Source of the DNA: an uncultured Treponema sp. | Lineage (GTDB): Bacteria > Spirochaetota > Spirochaetia > Treponematales > Treponemataceae | Direction: 5' to 3' | Assembly (NCBI GenBank): GCA_947176045.1 | Contig: CAMWPF010000001.1 | Coordinates: forward strand, 1 to 39,349 | DNA length: 39,349 nt | In this document: positions 6,884 through 15,264 of the stretch, one piece after another | Position numbering within the stretch: position 1 is the first letter of the stretch | How the letters are laid out: each line of letters starts with the position of its first letter | Made by a program: the position numbers and the translations under genes | Notes under the pieces: generated by a model | Database searches by the model: none | What the model was told of the DNA's origin: nothing | What the model saw: the letters and a program-made list of their open reading frames with translations, nothing else

Positions 6884-8386
6884 TCAGTCCGCCATCGCCT
6901 TGAATCGGTCGAAGCTGGCGAGCATTTCCCCGTCCTTTTCCTTCTGGCACGCGCTGAAGATGACGGCAAAAATCAGGCAGACGACGAAGCCCGGAAGGAT
7001 TTCGTACACGTCGAAAATGCCGCCCGACATATTGTGCCACGCGATGACGGTCGCGCCGCCGGCAACCAGTCCGGCGATGGCGCCGTTCCTCGTCATTCCG
7101 CGCCAGAACAGCGCCAGCAGGATGATCGGTCCGAACGTCGCGCCGAAGCCCGCCCACGCATAGCTCACGAGCGAGAAGATGGAGCTGTCCGGCTTCAGCG
7201 AAAGCACGTATGCGACCGCCGCAATCACAAAGACGGTTGCACGGCTGATGCGGAGGACTTCCCTTTCAGTCGCGTCCTTTTTCAGCACGCCCTTGAAGAT
7301 GTCGCGGCTGAACGCGGAGGATGCCACGAGCAGCTGCGAGTCCGCGGTGCTCATCGCCGCCGCAAGGATCGCGCACAGGAAGATTCCGGCGACAAATGCC
7401 GGATACATCTGCTGGAGCGCGGCGCTGAAGACAGTTTCCGCGCTGCCCGGCGACAGCACTTCCTTCAGATAGACAGTTCCCATGGATCCGACCACGAACG
7501 CCCCGGCGAACGCCACGACGACCCAGACAGTCGCAATCCTCCGGGACAGCTTGATTTCCTCGTTGGAGCGGATTCCCATAAAGCGCACCAGGATGTGCGG
7601 CATTCCGAAATAGCCAAGCCCCCAGACGAGCGCCGAAACAATCGGAACGATTCCGTAGTTTTGGTTCGCGCGGAATTTTTCCTGCATCACGGCGCTGAAT
7701 TCTCCGCTGACAGCCCGCTCGCCGAACTCGGAGACCTTCGCGAACGCCTCAGCCGGACCGCCGAGCGTCACGGTCATCACGATGCCGGTCAGAAGCAGGG
7801 CGACGAACATCAGAGAGCCTTGAATGAAGTCCGTCGCGCAGACGGCGAGGTAGCCGCCGAGAATCGTATACGCCAGAATCACGACAAGTCCGATGGTCAG
7901 CCCGGCGTGGTACGGCAGCCCGAACACAGAATTGAACAGCTTGGCGCAGGCGACAAATCCGGACGCCGTATAAATCGTAAAGAACAGGACGATGAAAACG
8001 ACGGAAATCGCGGACAGGACGTTCGTCCTATCCCTGAAGCGGTTCGTCAGGAATTCGGGAATCGTGATGGAGTCGCCGAACGCCATCGTGCATTTCCGCA
8101 GCGGCTTGGCAACAATCAGCCAGTTCAGGTATGTTCCGATAATCAGTCCGAGCGACGTCCAGAACGTCTCCTTGACGCCGCCGAGATACGCGACGCCCGG
8201 CAGCCCCATCAAGAGCCAGCCCGACATATCGGACGCCTCCGCGCTCAGCGCCGTCATCCACGGACCGACCTTCCTGCCGCCGATGAAGAAATCGGACGCA
8301 GAACGGTTTTTCTTCATATAGCGCAGTCCGATGAACACCATGAATCCCAAATACAATACGAATGCAACAATCTTCGCGACCACCAC
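6884..8386 (-). CDS. putP: Sodium/proline symporter, SSS family (PutP-like)
   Basis: 500 residues, the size of E. coli PutP, and hydrophobic throughout with about 12-13 predicted helices. The signature ASDMSGWLLMGLPG at 51-64 matches the PutP motif that holds a Na+-binding Asp (D53 here). Further family stretches are DSITIPEFLTNRFRD, YTILGGYLAVCATDFIQG, GMPHILVRFMGIRS and AAAMSTADSQLLVASSAFSRDIF. The role is Na+-driven uptake of proline or a related solute across the inner membrane; substrate identity is inference from the motif. The start is GTG: GGAGG lies only 3 bases before the first GTG (8386) and 6 before the second (8383), so the protein may be one residue shorter. It lies 32 bases after the GNAT gene in the same direction and may share its transcript. 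Confidence 0.93.
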   Translation of the reverse strand: MVVAKIVAFVLYLGFMVFIGLRYMKKNRSASDFFIGGRKVGPWMTALSAEASDMSGWLLMGLPGVAYLGGVKETFWTSLGLIIGTYLNWLIVAKPLRKCTMAFGDSITIPEFLTNRFRDRTNVLSAISVVFIVLFFTIYTASGFVACAKLFNSVFGLPYHAGLTIGLVVILAYTILGGYLAVCATDFIQGSLMFVALLLTGIVMTVTLGGPAEAFAKVSEFGERAVSGEFSAVMQEKFRANQNYGIVPIVSALVWGLGYFGMPHILVRFMGIRSNEEIKLSRRIATVWVVVAFAGAFVVGSMGTVYLKEVLSPGSAETVFSAALQQMYPAFVAGIFLCAILAAAMSTADSQLLVASSAFSRDIFKGVLKKDATEREVLRISRATVFVIAAVAYVLSLKPDSSIFSLVSYAWAGFGATFGPIILLALFWRGMTRNGAIAGLVAGGATVIAWHNMSGGIFDVYEILPGFVVCLIFAVIFSACQKEKDGEMLASFDRFKAMAD

Positions 8387-8418
8387 GGTCCTCCGTAATG
8401 AAAAAATAACTATTCATT

Positions 8419-9438
8419 TTACGGATTATGATGGAAATATGCAATTGTGTAATCGGATATTTTTTGGAATCCCAGCTTTCTGTACAGGCCTGCCGCCGCA
8501 GCGTTTTCCTTCTTCACGAACAGGACAGCTGACTTCTTTTCATGAAGGATCCGGCACAGCAGCGCACGGACGACCGCATATCCGTACTGCCGCCACCGGA
8601 ATTCCGGGCGTGTGTACACGCCGCCAAGCTGCGCGCACTGAAATCCGTCCGCGCTCGTCCCTGCCTTCGCCGCAAAGAGCGGCGCCGCCGCACTGCCTGC
8701 CGGCAGAACCCGGAGCGCATAGACGGCCTGCGTCCGCAGCGTGTGCATGAGCCGCAGGCGGCACAAATGCTCGTCGAACGGAATGTGCGCCGGAAGCACT
8801 TCCTCAATTTCATACGCCTTCTGCAATTCCAGCAACGAATGCAGCTCGTCCGGCGGCGGCGACTTTCCGAACCGGACAATCTGTCCGCCGGATTCCAGCG
8901 GAACAGCCGCGCACGCCTGAAACCGGCGGCGGTCGAGCCGCATGAGGTCGTATCTGTTCGTCTGAACAGGAGCGGCGCCGTGCGCCGCCAGAACGTCCAG
9001 AACAAGCGCGGCGCCTCCCGCGCAGCCGTTGACGCACGCCGGAGGAAAGACCGGCACGCCGTCCGTTCCAGCAGAGCCATCAGGCGCGCCCTGCCGGACG
9101 CCTTCAAAAAATGCGGACAAAGCGGCGGAAAAAGCGCGCTGTCGGACAGACCGCTCGTCCCGCACCTTTGAATCCGCCGGAAGCGCCGGTTCCGCAAACG
9201 GCAGGCACAGCAGCAACGTCCGCCGGAAGGAAATGACGCCGCACAGCCGCGCCGCAAACGAATTCCCGCCGGAATCCGCCGCAACGTCCGCGCCGTCGTC
9301 CAGCACGGCGAACGCGCCCCCAACAGAACGGCGGAGCGACGCCGACAGCTGGACGCAGTACGGCTCGTGGCGCTTGATGAAGGCGGCGACGTCCGCACGA
9401 CGCGGAAGAGGAAGCCGGAAAATCGGAATCAGGCGCAT
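8419..9438 (-). CDS. GNAT-family N-acetyltransferase, function unknown
   Basis: 339 residues from the ATG at 9438, which overlaps the upstream TGA as TGATG. The C-terminal 120 residues look like a GNAT fold: AQLGGVYTRPEFRWRQYGYAVVRALLCRIL resembles the beta4/acetyl-CoA pyrophosphate loop region, and SAVLFVKKENAAAAGLYRKLGFQKISDYTIAYF is the typical beta5-alpha4-beta6 end with the YRKLGF motif. The N-terminal 200 residues are Ala/Arg-rich with no domain I recognise. The substrate is unknown. Tight coupling to the UPF0210 gene suggests a joint role, but neither has an assigned reaction that I can support. Confidence 0.8.
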   Translation of the reverse strand: MRLIPIFRLPLPRRADVAAFIKRHEPYCVQLSASLRRSVGGAFAVLDDGADVAADSGGNSFAARLCGVISFRRTLLLCLPFAEPALPADSKVRDERSVRQRAFSAALSAFFEGVRQGAPDGSAGTDGVPVFPPACVNGCAGGAALVLDVLAAHGAAPVQTNRYDLMRLDRRRFQACAAVPLESGGQIVRFGKSPPPDELHSLLELQKAYEIEEVLPAHIPFDEHLCRLRLMHTLRTQAVYALRVLPAGSAAAPLFAAKAGTSADGFQCAQLGGVYTRPEFRWRQYGYAVVRALLCRILHEKKSAVLFVKKENAAAAGLYRKLGFQKISDYTIAYFHHNP

Positions 9439-10799
9439 CAGTTGCGGAAGCTGTGGATGGGAGCGGGAATGCGCCCGCCGCGGTTGATGAAGTCCGCGCA
9501 GCCGAACGGATTGACGCGCATGATGGGCGCGCCGCCGAGCAGTCCGCCGAATTCCGCCCACTCCCCTTCCTTCTTTCCAATGACTGGAATCAGGCGCACC
9601 GCCGTCGTCTTGTTGTTGACCATGCCGATCGCAAGCTCGTCGGCGATGATGCCGCTGATGGTCGTCGCCGGAGTGTCGCCCGGAACCGCAATCATATCCA
9701 GTCCGACGGAACACACCGTCGTCATCGCCTCCAGCTTTTCCAGCGAAATGGAATTCTGCCGCACCGCGTTTATCATGCCTTCGTCCTCTGAAACTGGAAT
9801 GAACGCGCCGGACAATCCGCCGACGCGCGTCGAAGCCATGACGCCGCCCTTCTTCACCATGTCGGTGAGCATCGCAAGCGCCGCCGTCGTGCCGGGCGCG
9901 CCCGCGCCTTCCAGTCCGCATTCCTCCAGAATCCGGGCGACGGAATCGCCCACCGCCGGCGTCGGCGCAAGGGAGAGGTCGAGGATGCCGAAGTCCACGC
10001 CGAGCCGGCGCGCCGCCTCCGTTCCGACAAGCTGCCCCATGCGGGAAACCTTGAACGCCATCTTTTTGATTCCTTCCGCAAGGACGTCGATCGGCTTTCC
10101 CTTGTACTCCCGCGCCGCGGCGAGAATGACGCCCGGCCCGCTCACGCCGACAGAAAGCACCGCGTCGCCTTCGCCCGGCCCGTGGAACGCGCCCGCCATG
10201 AACGGATTGTCTTCCGGCGCATTGCAGAAGACGACGAGCTTGGAGCAGCCGATGCTGTCGCGCTCCTTCGTGCGCTCCGCCGTCTTAATGATGATGCCGC
10301 CGAGCAGCTTCACGGCATCCATGTTGATGCCGTTCTTGGTCGTGCCGAGATTGATTGAAGCGCAGACCCGCTCCGTGACGGCGAGCGCCTCAGGAATCGA
10401 CTCGATGAGCGTCCGGTCGCCCGGCGTCATGCCTTTCTGGACGAGCGCGGAAAAGCCGCCGACAAAGTCGATTCCCAGCTCCTTCGCAACCTTGTCGAGC
10501 ATGACCGCCCATTCGACATAGCTGTCCTCGCCGGACGGCTCGGCGACAAGTGAAATCGGCGTAACGGCGACGCGCTTGTTGATGATTGGAACGCCGAATT
10601 CCGTTTCGATTTCCTTTCCGACAGCCACAAGGCGGCCCGCATACCGCATGATTTTATCGTACATCTTCTGCCGGCTCCGCCGTCCGTCCTCGCAGGCGCA
10701 GTCGCGGAGCGAAATGCCCATCGTAATGGCGCGGACGTCCAGCTTCTGGCGCATGAACATATTGACAGTCTCTTGAATTTCAACAGGCGAAAAAATCAT
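9438..10799 (-). CDS. UPF0210 (PFL/DUF711 family) protein
   Basis: 453 residues, matching the family's usual size of about 450. The start ATG at 10799 has GAGGTG upstream and gives the family-typical N terminus MIFSPVEIQETVNMF, with DVRAITMGISLRDC following. Other conserved stretches are VPIINKRVAVTPISLVAE, FVGGFSALVQKGMT, CNAPEDNPFMAGAFHGPGEGD, GVSGPGVI, LSLAPTPAVGDSVARILEECGLE and LSGAFIPVSEDEGMINAV. The family is widespread and distantly related to formate-lyase-like glycyl radical folds in some annotations, but the biochemical role is not established. It is the first gene of a probable UPF0210-GNAT-putP unit and is divergent from ppk1. Confidence 0.92.
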   Translation of the reverse strand: MIFSPVEIQETVNMFMRQKLDVRAITMGISLRDCACEDGRRSRQKMYDKIMRYAGRLVAVGKEIETEFGVPIINKRVAVTPISLVAEPSGEDSYVEWAVMLDKVAKELGIDFVGGFSALVQKGMTPGDRTLIESIPEALAVTERVCASINLGTTKNGINMDAVKLLGGIIIKTAERTKERDSIGCSKLVVFCNAPEDNPFMAGAFHGPGEGDAVLSVGVSGPGVILAAAREYKGKPIDVLAEGIKKMAFKVSRMGQLVGTEAARRLGVDFGILDLSLAPTPAVGDSVARILEECGLEGAGAPGTTAALAMLTDMVKKGGVMASTRVGGLSGAFIPVSEDEGMINAVRQNSISLEKLEAMTTVCSVGLDMIAVPGDTPATTISGIIADELAIGMVNNKTTAVRLIPVIGKKEGEWAEFGGLLGGAPIMRVNPFGCADFINRGGRIPAPIHSFRN

Positions 10800-10847
10800 A
10801 CGGCACCTCAAAAAACGGACTTGCGGCAGCATCTGCCGGCGCACACC

Positions 10848-10875
10848 ATTGTACTGAAAAACAGCCCGTTTGCAA
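10848..10875 (-). promoter_or_regulatory. Promoter of the UPF0210-GNAT(-putP) unit
   Basis: On the minus strand TTGCAA (10875-10870), a 16-base spacer and TACAAT (10853-10848). It lies back to back with the ppk1 promoter, with the two -35 boxes only about 7 bases apart. Confidence 0.55.
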
Positions 10876-10890
10876 ATGCGTTTTGCATTT
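10874..10890. repeat. Short inverted repeat between divergent promoters
   Basis: AAATGC (10874-10879) and GCATTT (10885-10890) form a 6-bp dyad with a 5-base centre, overlapping the -35 region on both sides of the divergent promoter pair. Its place is right for an operator controlling both units, but it is short. Confidence 0.35.
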
Positions 10891-10932
10891 CCGCCGGATT
10901 TCGCGTATAATTTCACCTATATCACCTATAAT
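10882..10932 (+). promoter_or_regulatory. Promoter region of ppk1
   Basis: A consensus TATAAT at 10906-10911 lies 18 bases after TTTGCA (10882-10887) or 17 after TTGCAT (10883-10888). A second TATAAT lies at 10927-10932, 17 bases before the ATG. The second could drive a transcript with a very short leader. Confidence 0.55.
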
Positions 10933-10948
10933 CGATGGCGGTGTACTT

Positions 10949-13072
10949 ATGGAACCACGTTTTTTCAACAGAGAGCTTTCCTGGCTCGAATTCAACGCCA
11001 GAGTCTTGCATCAGGCGCTCCGGAAGGAGCTTCCGCTTTTGGAACGGCTGCAATTCCTGTCCATCATCACGAGCAATTTCGATGAATTCTTCCAAGTCCG
11101 CGTCGCCGCCGTCAAACGGGCGCAGTTCGCCGCGCCGCATGAAGCCGACGTCTCCGGACTGACGCCGGACATCGTCCTGCAGCAAATTTCCGTGCGGGCG
11201 CACCAAATCATCCGCCAGCAGCAGGACTGCCTCATGAACGACGTCCTTCCTGCGCTCGCGGAGCGGAACATCGTCTACGTCACGCCGGCGGACTTCACCG
11301 CGCCACAGAACGACTTCGTCCAGAATTTCTTCCGCACGGAAGTCTATCCGCTGCTGACGCCGCGCCGCACCGACACGGCGGAATTCCCGCTCATCGGAAA
11401 CCTCGCCCTGCACGCCGCCTTCCTGCTGAAGCCAATCTTCCGCGCGAATTCCGCGAACGTCGACTTCAAGGGCAGCGACGACGTGCCGCGCATTTCGTTC
11501 GTCAAAATTCCCGACGGCGTGCCGAAAGTCATCTGGCTGCCGTCGGAGCGCGGCAGGAAGTGCTTCACGCTCCTCGACGACGTCATCCTCCAGTGCGGAA
11601 CGCAGCTGTTTCCGGGGCTGGGCGTTGAGGAGGCGATGCTCTTCAAAGTCGCCCGCGACGCCGACTTCGCCGTCGACGAAGATTCCGGCCGCAACTTCAT
11701 CCACGAAATGGAAAAAGTGCTTGTCAGACGCAATTCGTCGTTCGCCGTCCAGCTTTCCTGCAACAATACGAGCGAGACGATTTTGAAATTCTTCATGGAA
11801 AAGCTGGAGCTGGCGGAGGAGGACGTCTACCGGATTGACGGAATCCTTGATCCGTCCGCGCTTATGGCGCTGCGGGACACGGAGGAAAGCGCGCGGCTGT
11901 CGTTCCCGGCGTGGCAGCACTTCTATCCGCCGGAACTGCCGCAGGAGGAGCCGTTCTGGAACACGCTCAAGCAGCGCGACATCTTGCTCCACGTCCCCTA
12001 TGAATCATACGAGCCGGTCGTCAAATTCATTTCGGATGCCGCGGACGATCCCGACGTCCTCGCCATCAAGATGACCTTGTATCGGACGGGGCGCGACTCG
12101 CCGATTGTCAAGGCGCTGGAACGCGCCGCTCGCAACGGCAAGCAGGTCGCAGTCCTTGTCGAACTTAAGGCGCGGTTCGACGAAGAGCGGAACATCGCCT
12201 GGGCGAATGAATTGGAGAACGCCGGCGTTACCGTCATCTACGGCCTTGTGAACCTCAAAGTCCATGCGAAGATCCTTATGGTCATGCGCCGGGAGGACGG
12301 CACCATCCGGCGGTACGCGCACATCGCGACAGGAAACTACAATCCGCGGACGGCGAAAGTGTATTCCGACCTTTCGCTGTTCACGGCGAACTACGAAATT
12401 GTCAACGACGCGACGCAGTTCTTCAACGTCGTTACCGGCTATTCGACGCTGCAAGCCATGAAGCATCTGGGAATGGCGCCGGTAACGCTCAAGCCGAAGC
12501 TCCTTGCGATGATCCAGCGTGAAATTGAGCGCAGCGCGCCGGAGCGGCCGGGGCTGATTATCGCGAAGATGAACAGCCTCACCCATGAGGAAATCATCCG
12601 GGCGCTGTATGAGGCGAGCCGCGCCGGAGTCAGAATCCTCCTCAACGTCCGCGGCATCTGCATGCTCGTTCCGGGAGTTCCGGGAATGAGCGAGAACATC
12701 CGCGTCGTTTCAATCGTGGACCGATATCTGGAGCATTCCAGAATCTTCTATTTTCAGAACGGCGGCTCGCAGGAGCTGTACCTTTCCAGCGCGGACTGGA
12801 TGCCGCGGAACCTCGACCGCCGCATCGAACTGCTGTTCCCCGTGCTCGACCGCAAGGCGTTCCACGATGTAAAGAGCATCCTCGACACATACTTCCGGGA
12901 CAACACGAACGCCCACCAGCTGAAGGAGAACGGTGTATGGGAGCCGGTCGCACGCGGCGCGGAAGAGCCGTCGTTCCGGGCGCAGGAAAGCCTCTACAAA
13001 AAGTACCGCCGGCGGTCGGAAGCGGCGGTGAAATTTCCGAAAATTCAATTTGAAGTCCGGCGGAAAGACTGA
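10949..13072 (+). CDS. ppk1: Polyphosphate kinase 1
   Basis: 707 residues, close to E. coli Ppk (688). The ATG at 10949 is chosen because it gives the conserved start FFNRELSWLEFNARVLHQA; upstream in-frame codons lie in the promoter. The phospholipase-D-like C-terminal half carries the kinase signatures AIKMTLYRTGRDSPIVKALERAA, VLVELKARFDEERNIAWANELENAGV and LKVHAKILMVMR, with the phosphorylated His at residue 439. Later signatures are YAHIATGNYNPRTAKVYSDLSLFT and SSADWMPRNLDRRIE. Ppk1 polymerises the gamma phosphate of ATP into inorganic polyphosphate, reversibly, at the membrane or in the cytosol. The next gene, for an OLD-family nuclease, begins 49 bases later on the same strand with no terminator visible between. 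Confidence 0.97.
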   Translation: MEPRFFNRELSWLEFNARVLHQALRKELPLLERLQFLSIITSNFDEFFQVRVAAVKRAQFAAPHEADVSGLTPDIVLQQISVRAHQIIRQQQDCLMNDVLPALAERNIVYVTPADFTAPQNDFVQNFFRTEVYPLLTPRRTDTAEFPLIGNLALHAAFLLKPIFRANSANVDFKGSDDVPRISFVKIPDGVPKVIWLPSERGRKCFTLLDDVILQCGTQLFPGLGVEEAMLFKVARDADFAVDEDSGRNFIHEMEKVLVRRNSSFAVQLSCNNTSETILKFFMEKLELAEEDVYRIDGILDPSALMALRDTEESARLSFPAWQHFYPPELPQEEPFWNTLKQRDILLHVPYESYEPVVKFISDAADDPDVLAIKMTLYRTGRDSPIVKALERAARNGKQVAVLVELKARFDEERNIAWANELENAGVTVIYGLVNLKVHAKILMVMRREDGTIRRYAHIATGNYNPRTAKVYSDLSLFTANYEIVNDATQFFNVVTGYSTLQAMKHLGMAPVTLKPKLLAMIQREIERSAPERPGLIIAKMNSLTHEEIIRALYEASRAGVRILLNVRGICMLVPGVPGMSENIRVVSIVDRYLEHSRIFYFQNGGSQELYLSSADWMPRNLDRRIELLFPVLDRKAFHDVKSILDTYFRDNTNAHQLKENGVWEPVARGAEEPSFRAQESLYKKYRRRSEAAVKFPKIQFEVRRKD

Positions 13073-13121
13073 GCCGCGCCGGAACGGACAGATTTGAAGG
13101 CCGGAAATCCGGGAGCAGGGC

Positions 13122-14660
13122 ATGATTTGTATCGAAACAAAGGTGAAGCTTCCCTTCCTGTGGGGAAGGCAGGCGTTCCAAAAAACGAACTGGGCGCAGA
13201 TCAACTTGATTGTCGGGCCGAACGGCTCCGGCAAGACGCTCCTCGCATCCGAACTGGCAGAACAGTTTTCAGCCGCCGGGCATCCGGTGGAATTCCTGCG
13301 CTCGGATCGGACGGAGCAGGAAGGACACCTGACAAAGCTCAAGGAAGATTCCGAAATCCGCCGGAAGGTCGAAATGGTGCTTTCAAATATGTTCGGAAAA
13401 TCCATCCGGTTCGAGGAGCGCGCGGACGACTCCGTCGTCCCCTTGGTCGCAGACACCGCGCGCAACGTCGAGTACGGCCTCCGGGACGGCGAATGCCACG
13501 GCCTCAAGGAAATCCTCACGCTGCTCGTCTCTCTGTACAGCAGCACGTCCGGCTGCCTCATTTTGGACGAGCCGGAGCTTCATCTGCATCCGCAGTTCCA
13601 GCTGTTCTTCATGAATGAAATCAGAAAAGTCGCCGCGTCGGATTCCCGGCGGATATTCTTCCTGATAACCCATTCCCCGTTCTTCATCGACCTGCGCTTT
13701 CCCGAAGATTTGATCGGCGTCGTCGTCTGCCACAGCAACCGCGCGCCGACGCACATTGAGTCGCTCAGCGACGAAGACGAGGCGATGTTCTGCCGCTTCC
13801 TGCCGCGGTTCAACACCTATCACAAGCAGTTCTTCTTTTCCGACAATCAGATTTTCGTCGAAGGCTACACTGACCAGCAGCTGTTCTCAAACCTCCTCGG
13901 CTGCATTGAAAATCCGCAGGATTCGGCCGGAACAGGAATCATCGACGTCGGCGGCAAGGATGAGCTCGGCGTCTTCTTCAAAGTCTGCTCGCTGCTCGGC
14001 ACAGACGGACGGATTATCACCGACCTCGATTCGCTGTTCTGCGGAAAGCTTCGCGACGTCGTCTGCGCCGACAGCAGGCCCGCGCGGTGGCTTGAAAAGC
14101 AGCACGAAAAACAGCTGCCGTTCTACCGCTCGGCGTTCACTAAAAAGGAAGTCCAGCAGGACATTACGCTGGAACGGCTGATTCAAAAATTGGAGGCGCT
14201 GCTTGCCGCCGTTGGAAAAAGCGTCTGCGAAACAGACGGCAGCTTTTCCGCGGAAATCAGGCTGTTCGTCGGAAAGGTCAAGGAGCTGCATGAAAAGCAC
14301 GAGAACGCCGGCGCGCTCGACACGTTCAAGACCGTCGTCCTCCAAGGCGTCACGCGGCTTGACTGGAAGCTTGCGGACATCCTGCCGGTGCCAGTCGCGG
14401 CAACGCTGCCGCTGATTAAAAACCTCGCGAATTTGATTTTTGCGGCGGCGGAGGCGGCGCGCGTTTATATCCTGCCCGGCGGCTGCATCGAACACTACTA
14501 CAAGCGGAACAAGATCGACTATATGCCTGTTTCCGCGAAAGACCGCCTGTTCCATACGGAGCTGGAATACATCATTACCGCGCCGCTGCGGGAACTGCGC
14601 ACGGAATACCCCGAACTGATACACATCCTGCGGCGCGCCTGCATGAAATTCCCCGTGTAA
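13122..14660 (+). CDS. OLD-family ATP-dependent nuclease (AAA/ABC ATPase + TOPRIM)
   Basis: 512 residues. The start ATG at 13122 has GGAG eight bases upstream. Residues 32-39 (GPNGSGKT) are the Walker A motif. Residues 145-150 with the following EPELHLHP are the Walker B/D-loop of ABC-type ATPases, with ITHSPFFIDL as the switch region. A TOPRIM domain follows: FVEGYTDQQL with the catalytic Glu at 247 and TDLD with Asp 301 and Asp 303. This order defines OLD (overcoming lysogenization defect) proteins, which cut DNA and act in defence against phage in studied cases. No UvrD-like helicase gene is next to it, so it is class-1-like and not a Gabija pair. It follows ppk1 closely and may be co-transcribed. 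It ends 10 bases from the convergent phosphoesterase gene. Confidence 0.85.
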   Translation: MICIETKVKLPFLWGRQAFQKTNWAQINLIVGPNGSGKTLLASELAEQFSAAGHPVEFLRSDRTEQEGHLTKLKEDSEIRRKVEMVLSNMFGKSIRFEERADDSVVPLVADTARNVEYGLRDGECHGLKEILTLLVSLYSSTSGCLILDEPELHLHPQFQLFFMNEIRKVAASDSRRIFFLITHSPFFIDLRFPEDLIGVVVCHSNRAPTHIESLSDEDEAMFCRFLPRFNTYHKQFFFSDNQIFVEGYTDQQLFSNLLGCIENPQDSAGTGIIDVGGKDELGVFFKVCSLLGTDGRIITDLDSLFCGKLRDVVCADSRPARWLEKQHEKQLPFYRSAFTKKEVQQDITLERLIQKLEALLAAVGKSVCETDGSFSAEIRLFVGKVKELHEKHENAGALDTFKTVVLQGVTRLDWKLADILPVPVAATLPLIKNLANLIFAAAEAARVYILPGGCIEHYYKRNKIDYMPVSAKDRLFHTELEYIITAPLRELRTEYPELIHILRRACMKFPV

Positions 14661-14670
14661 CGCCCGACCG

Positions 14671-15264
14671 CTACGCCTGCGGCGGAAGCCGCTCAGTTCG
14701 GAGCAGGTTTCCGTCCAAGTCGAACAGCGAGACCGTCCGCCGCTCGTACACGGCGAATCCGGCGGCGGAGCCGCCTTTGGGAAGCGACGGCGAGCCGGGA
14801 TTGCAGACAAGGATTCCGGCGGAATTGCATTCAAGGACGCCGATGTGCGTGTGTCCATAAAAGACAACGCTATTCGCCGCAGGAACGTCCGGAACAGCGC
14901 TCCCCGGCACGGCGACGCTTCCGTCCGCTCGCAGCGGCGCGTAGACATGCCCGTGCGTGCAGAACAGCGCCGCGCCGTCGTCAACAACCTGCACATAATC
15001 CGCCATAATCGGAAAATGCAGGACCATCTGATCCACTTCTGCATCGCAGTTTCCGCGGCAGGCAAGGATCACGTCCGCAGCCGCATTGAGCCGCTCCGCG
15101 GCGCCCGCCGGACAATGCCCTTCGGGAAGCGGATTGCGCGGCCCGTGGTAGAGGATGTCGCCCAGCAGGATCAGGCGGTCGCAATGCAGATTTGAGAACT
15201 GCCGAAGAACCGCAGCAGCCGCGGCTTCCGAACCGTGGATGTCCGAGCAAATCAAATATTTCAT
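14671..15264 (-). CDS. YfcE-type metallophosphoesterase
   Basis: 197 residues, the usual size for YfcE. The start at 15264 overlaps the upstream stop as ATGA, so translation is coupled. All metallophosphatase motifs are present in order: SDIHG near the N terminus, LGDILYHGPRNPLP, CRGNCDAEVDQM, FCTHGHVY and YGHTHIG. The NPGSPSLPKGGSAAGFAVY ending is also typical of YfcE. The family hydrolyses phosphodiesters with two divalent metals, usually Mn2+; the physiological substrate is not known. The last part (VSLFDLDGNLLRTERLPPQA) is normal for the family. It forms a two-gene unit with the SpoU-type methyltransferase upstream. Confidence 0.92.
   Translation of the reverse strand: MKYLICSDIHGSEAAAAAVLRQFSNLHCDRLILLGDILYHGPRNPLPEGHCPAGAAERLNAAADVILACRGNCDAEVDQMVLHFPIMADYVQVVDDGAALFCTHGHVYAPLRADGSVAVPGSAVPDVPAANSVVFYGHTHIGVLECNSAGILVCNPGSPSLPKGGSAAGFAVYERRTVSLFDLDGNLLRTERLPPQA

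Noticed and set aside
13122..14660. Gabija-type defence system
   Set aside because: The nuclease fits the GajA-like OLD family, but no UvrD/Rep-type helicase gene is adjacent; the neighbours are ppk1 and a phosphoesterase gene.
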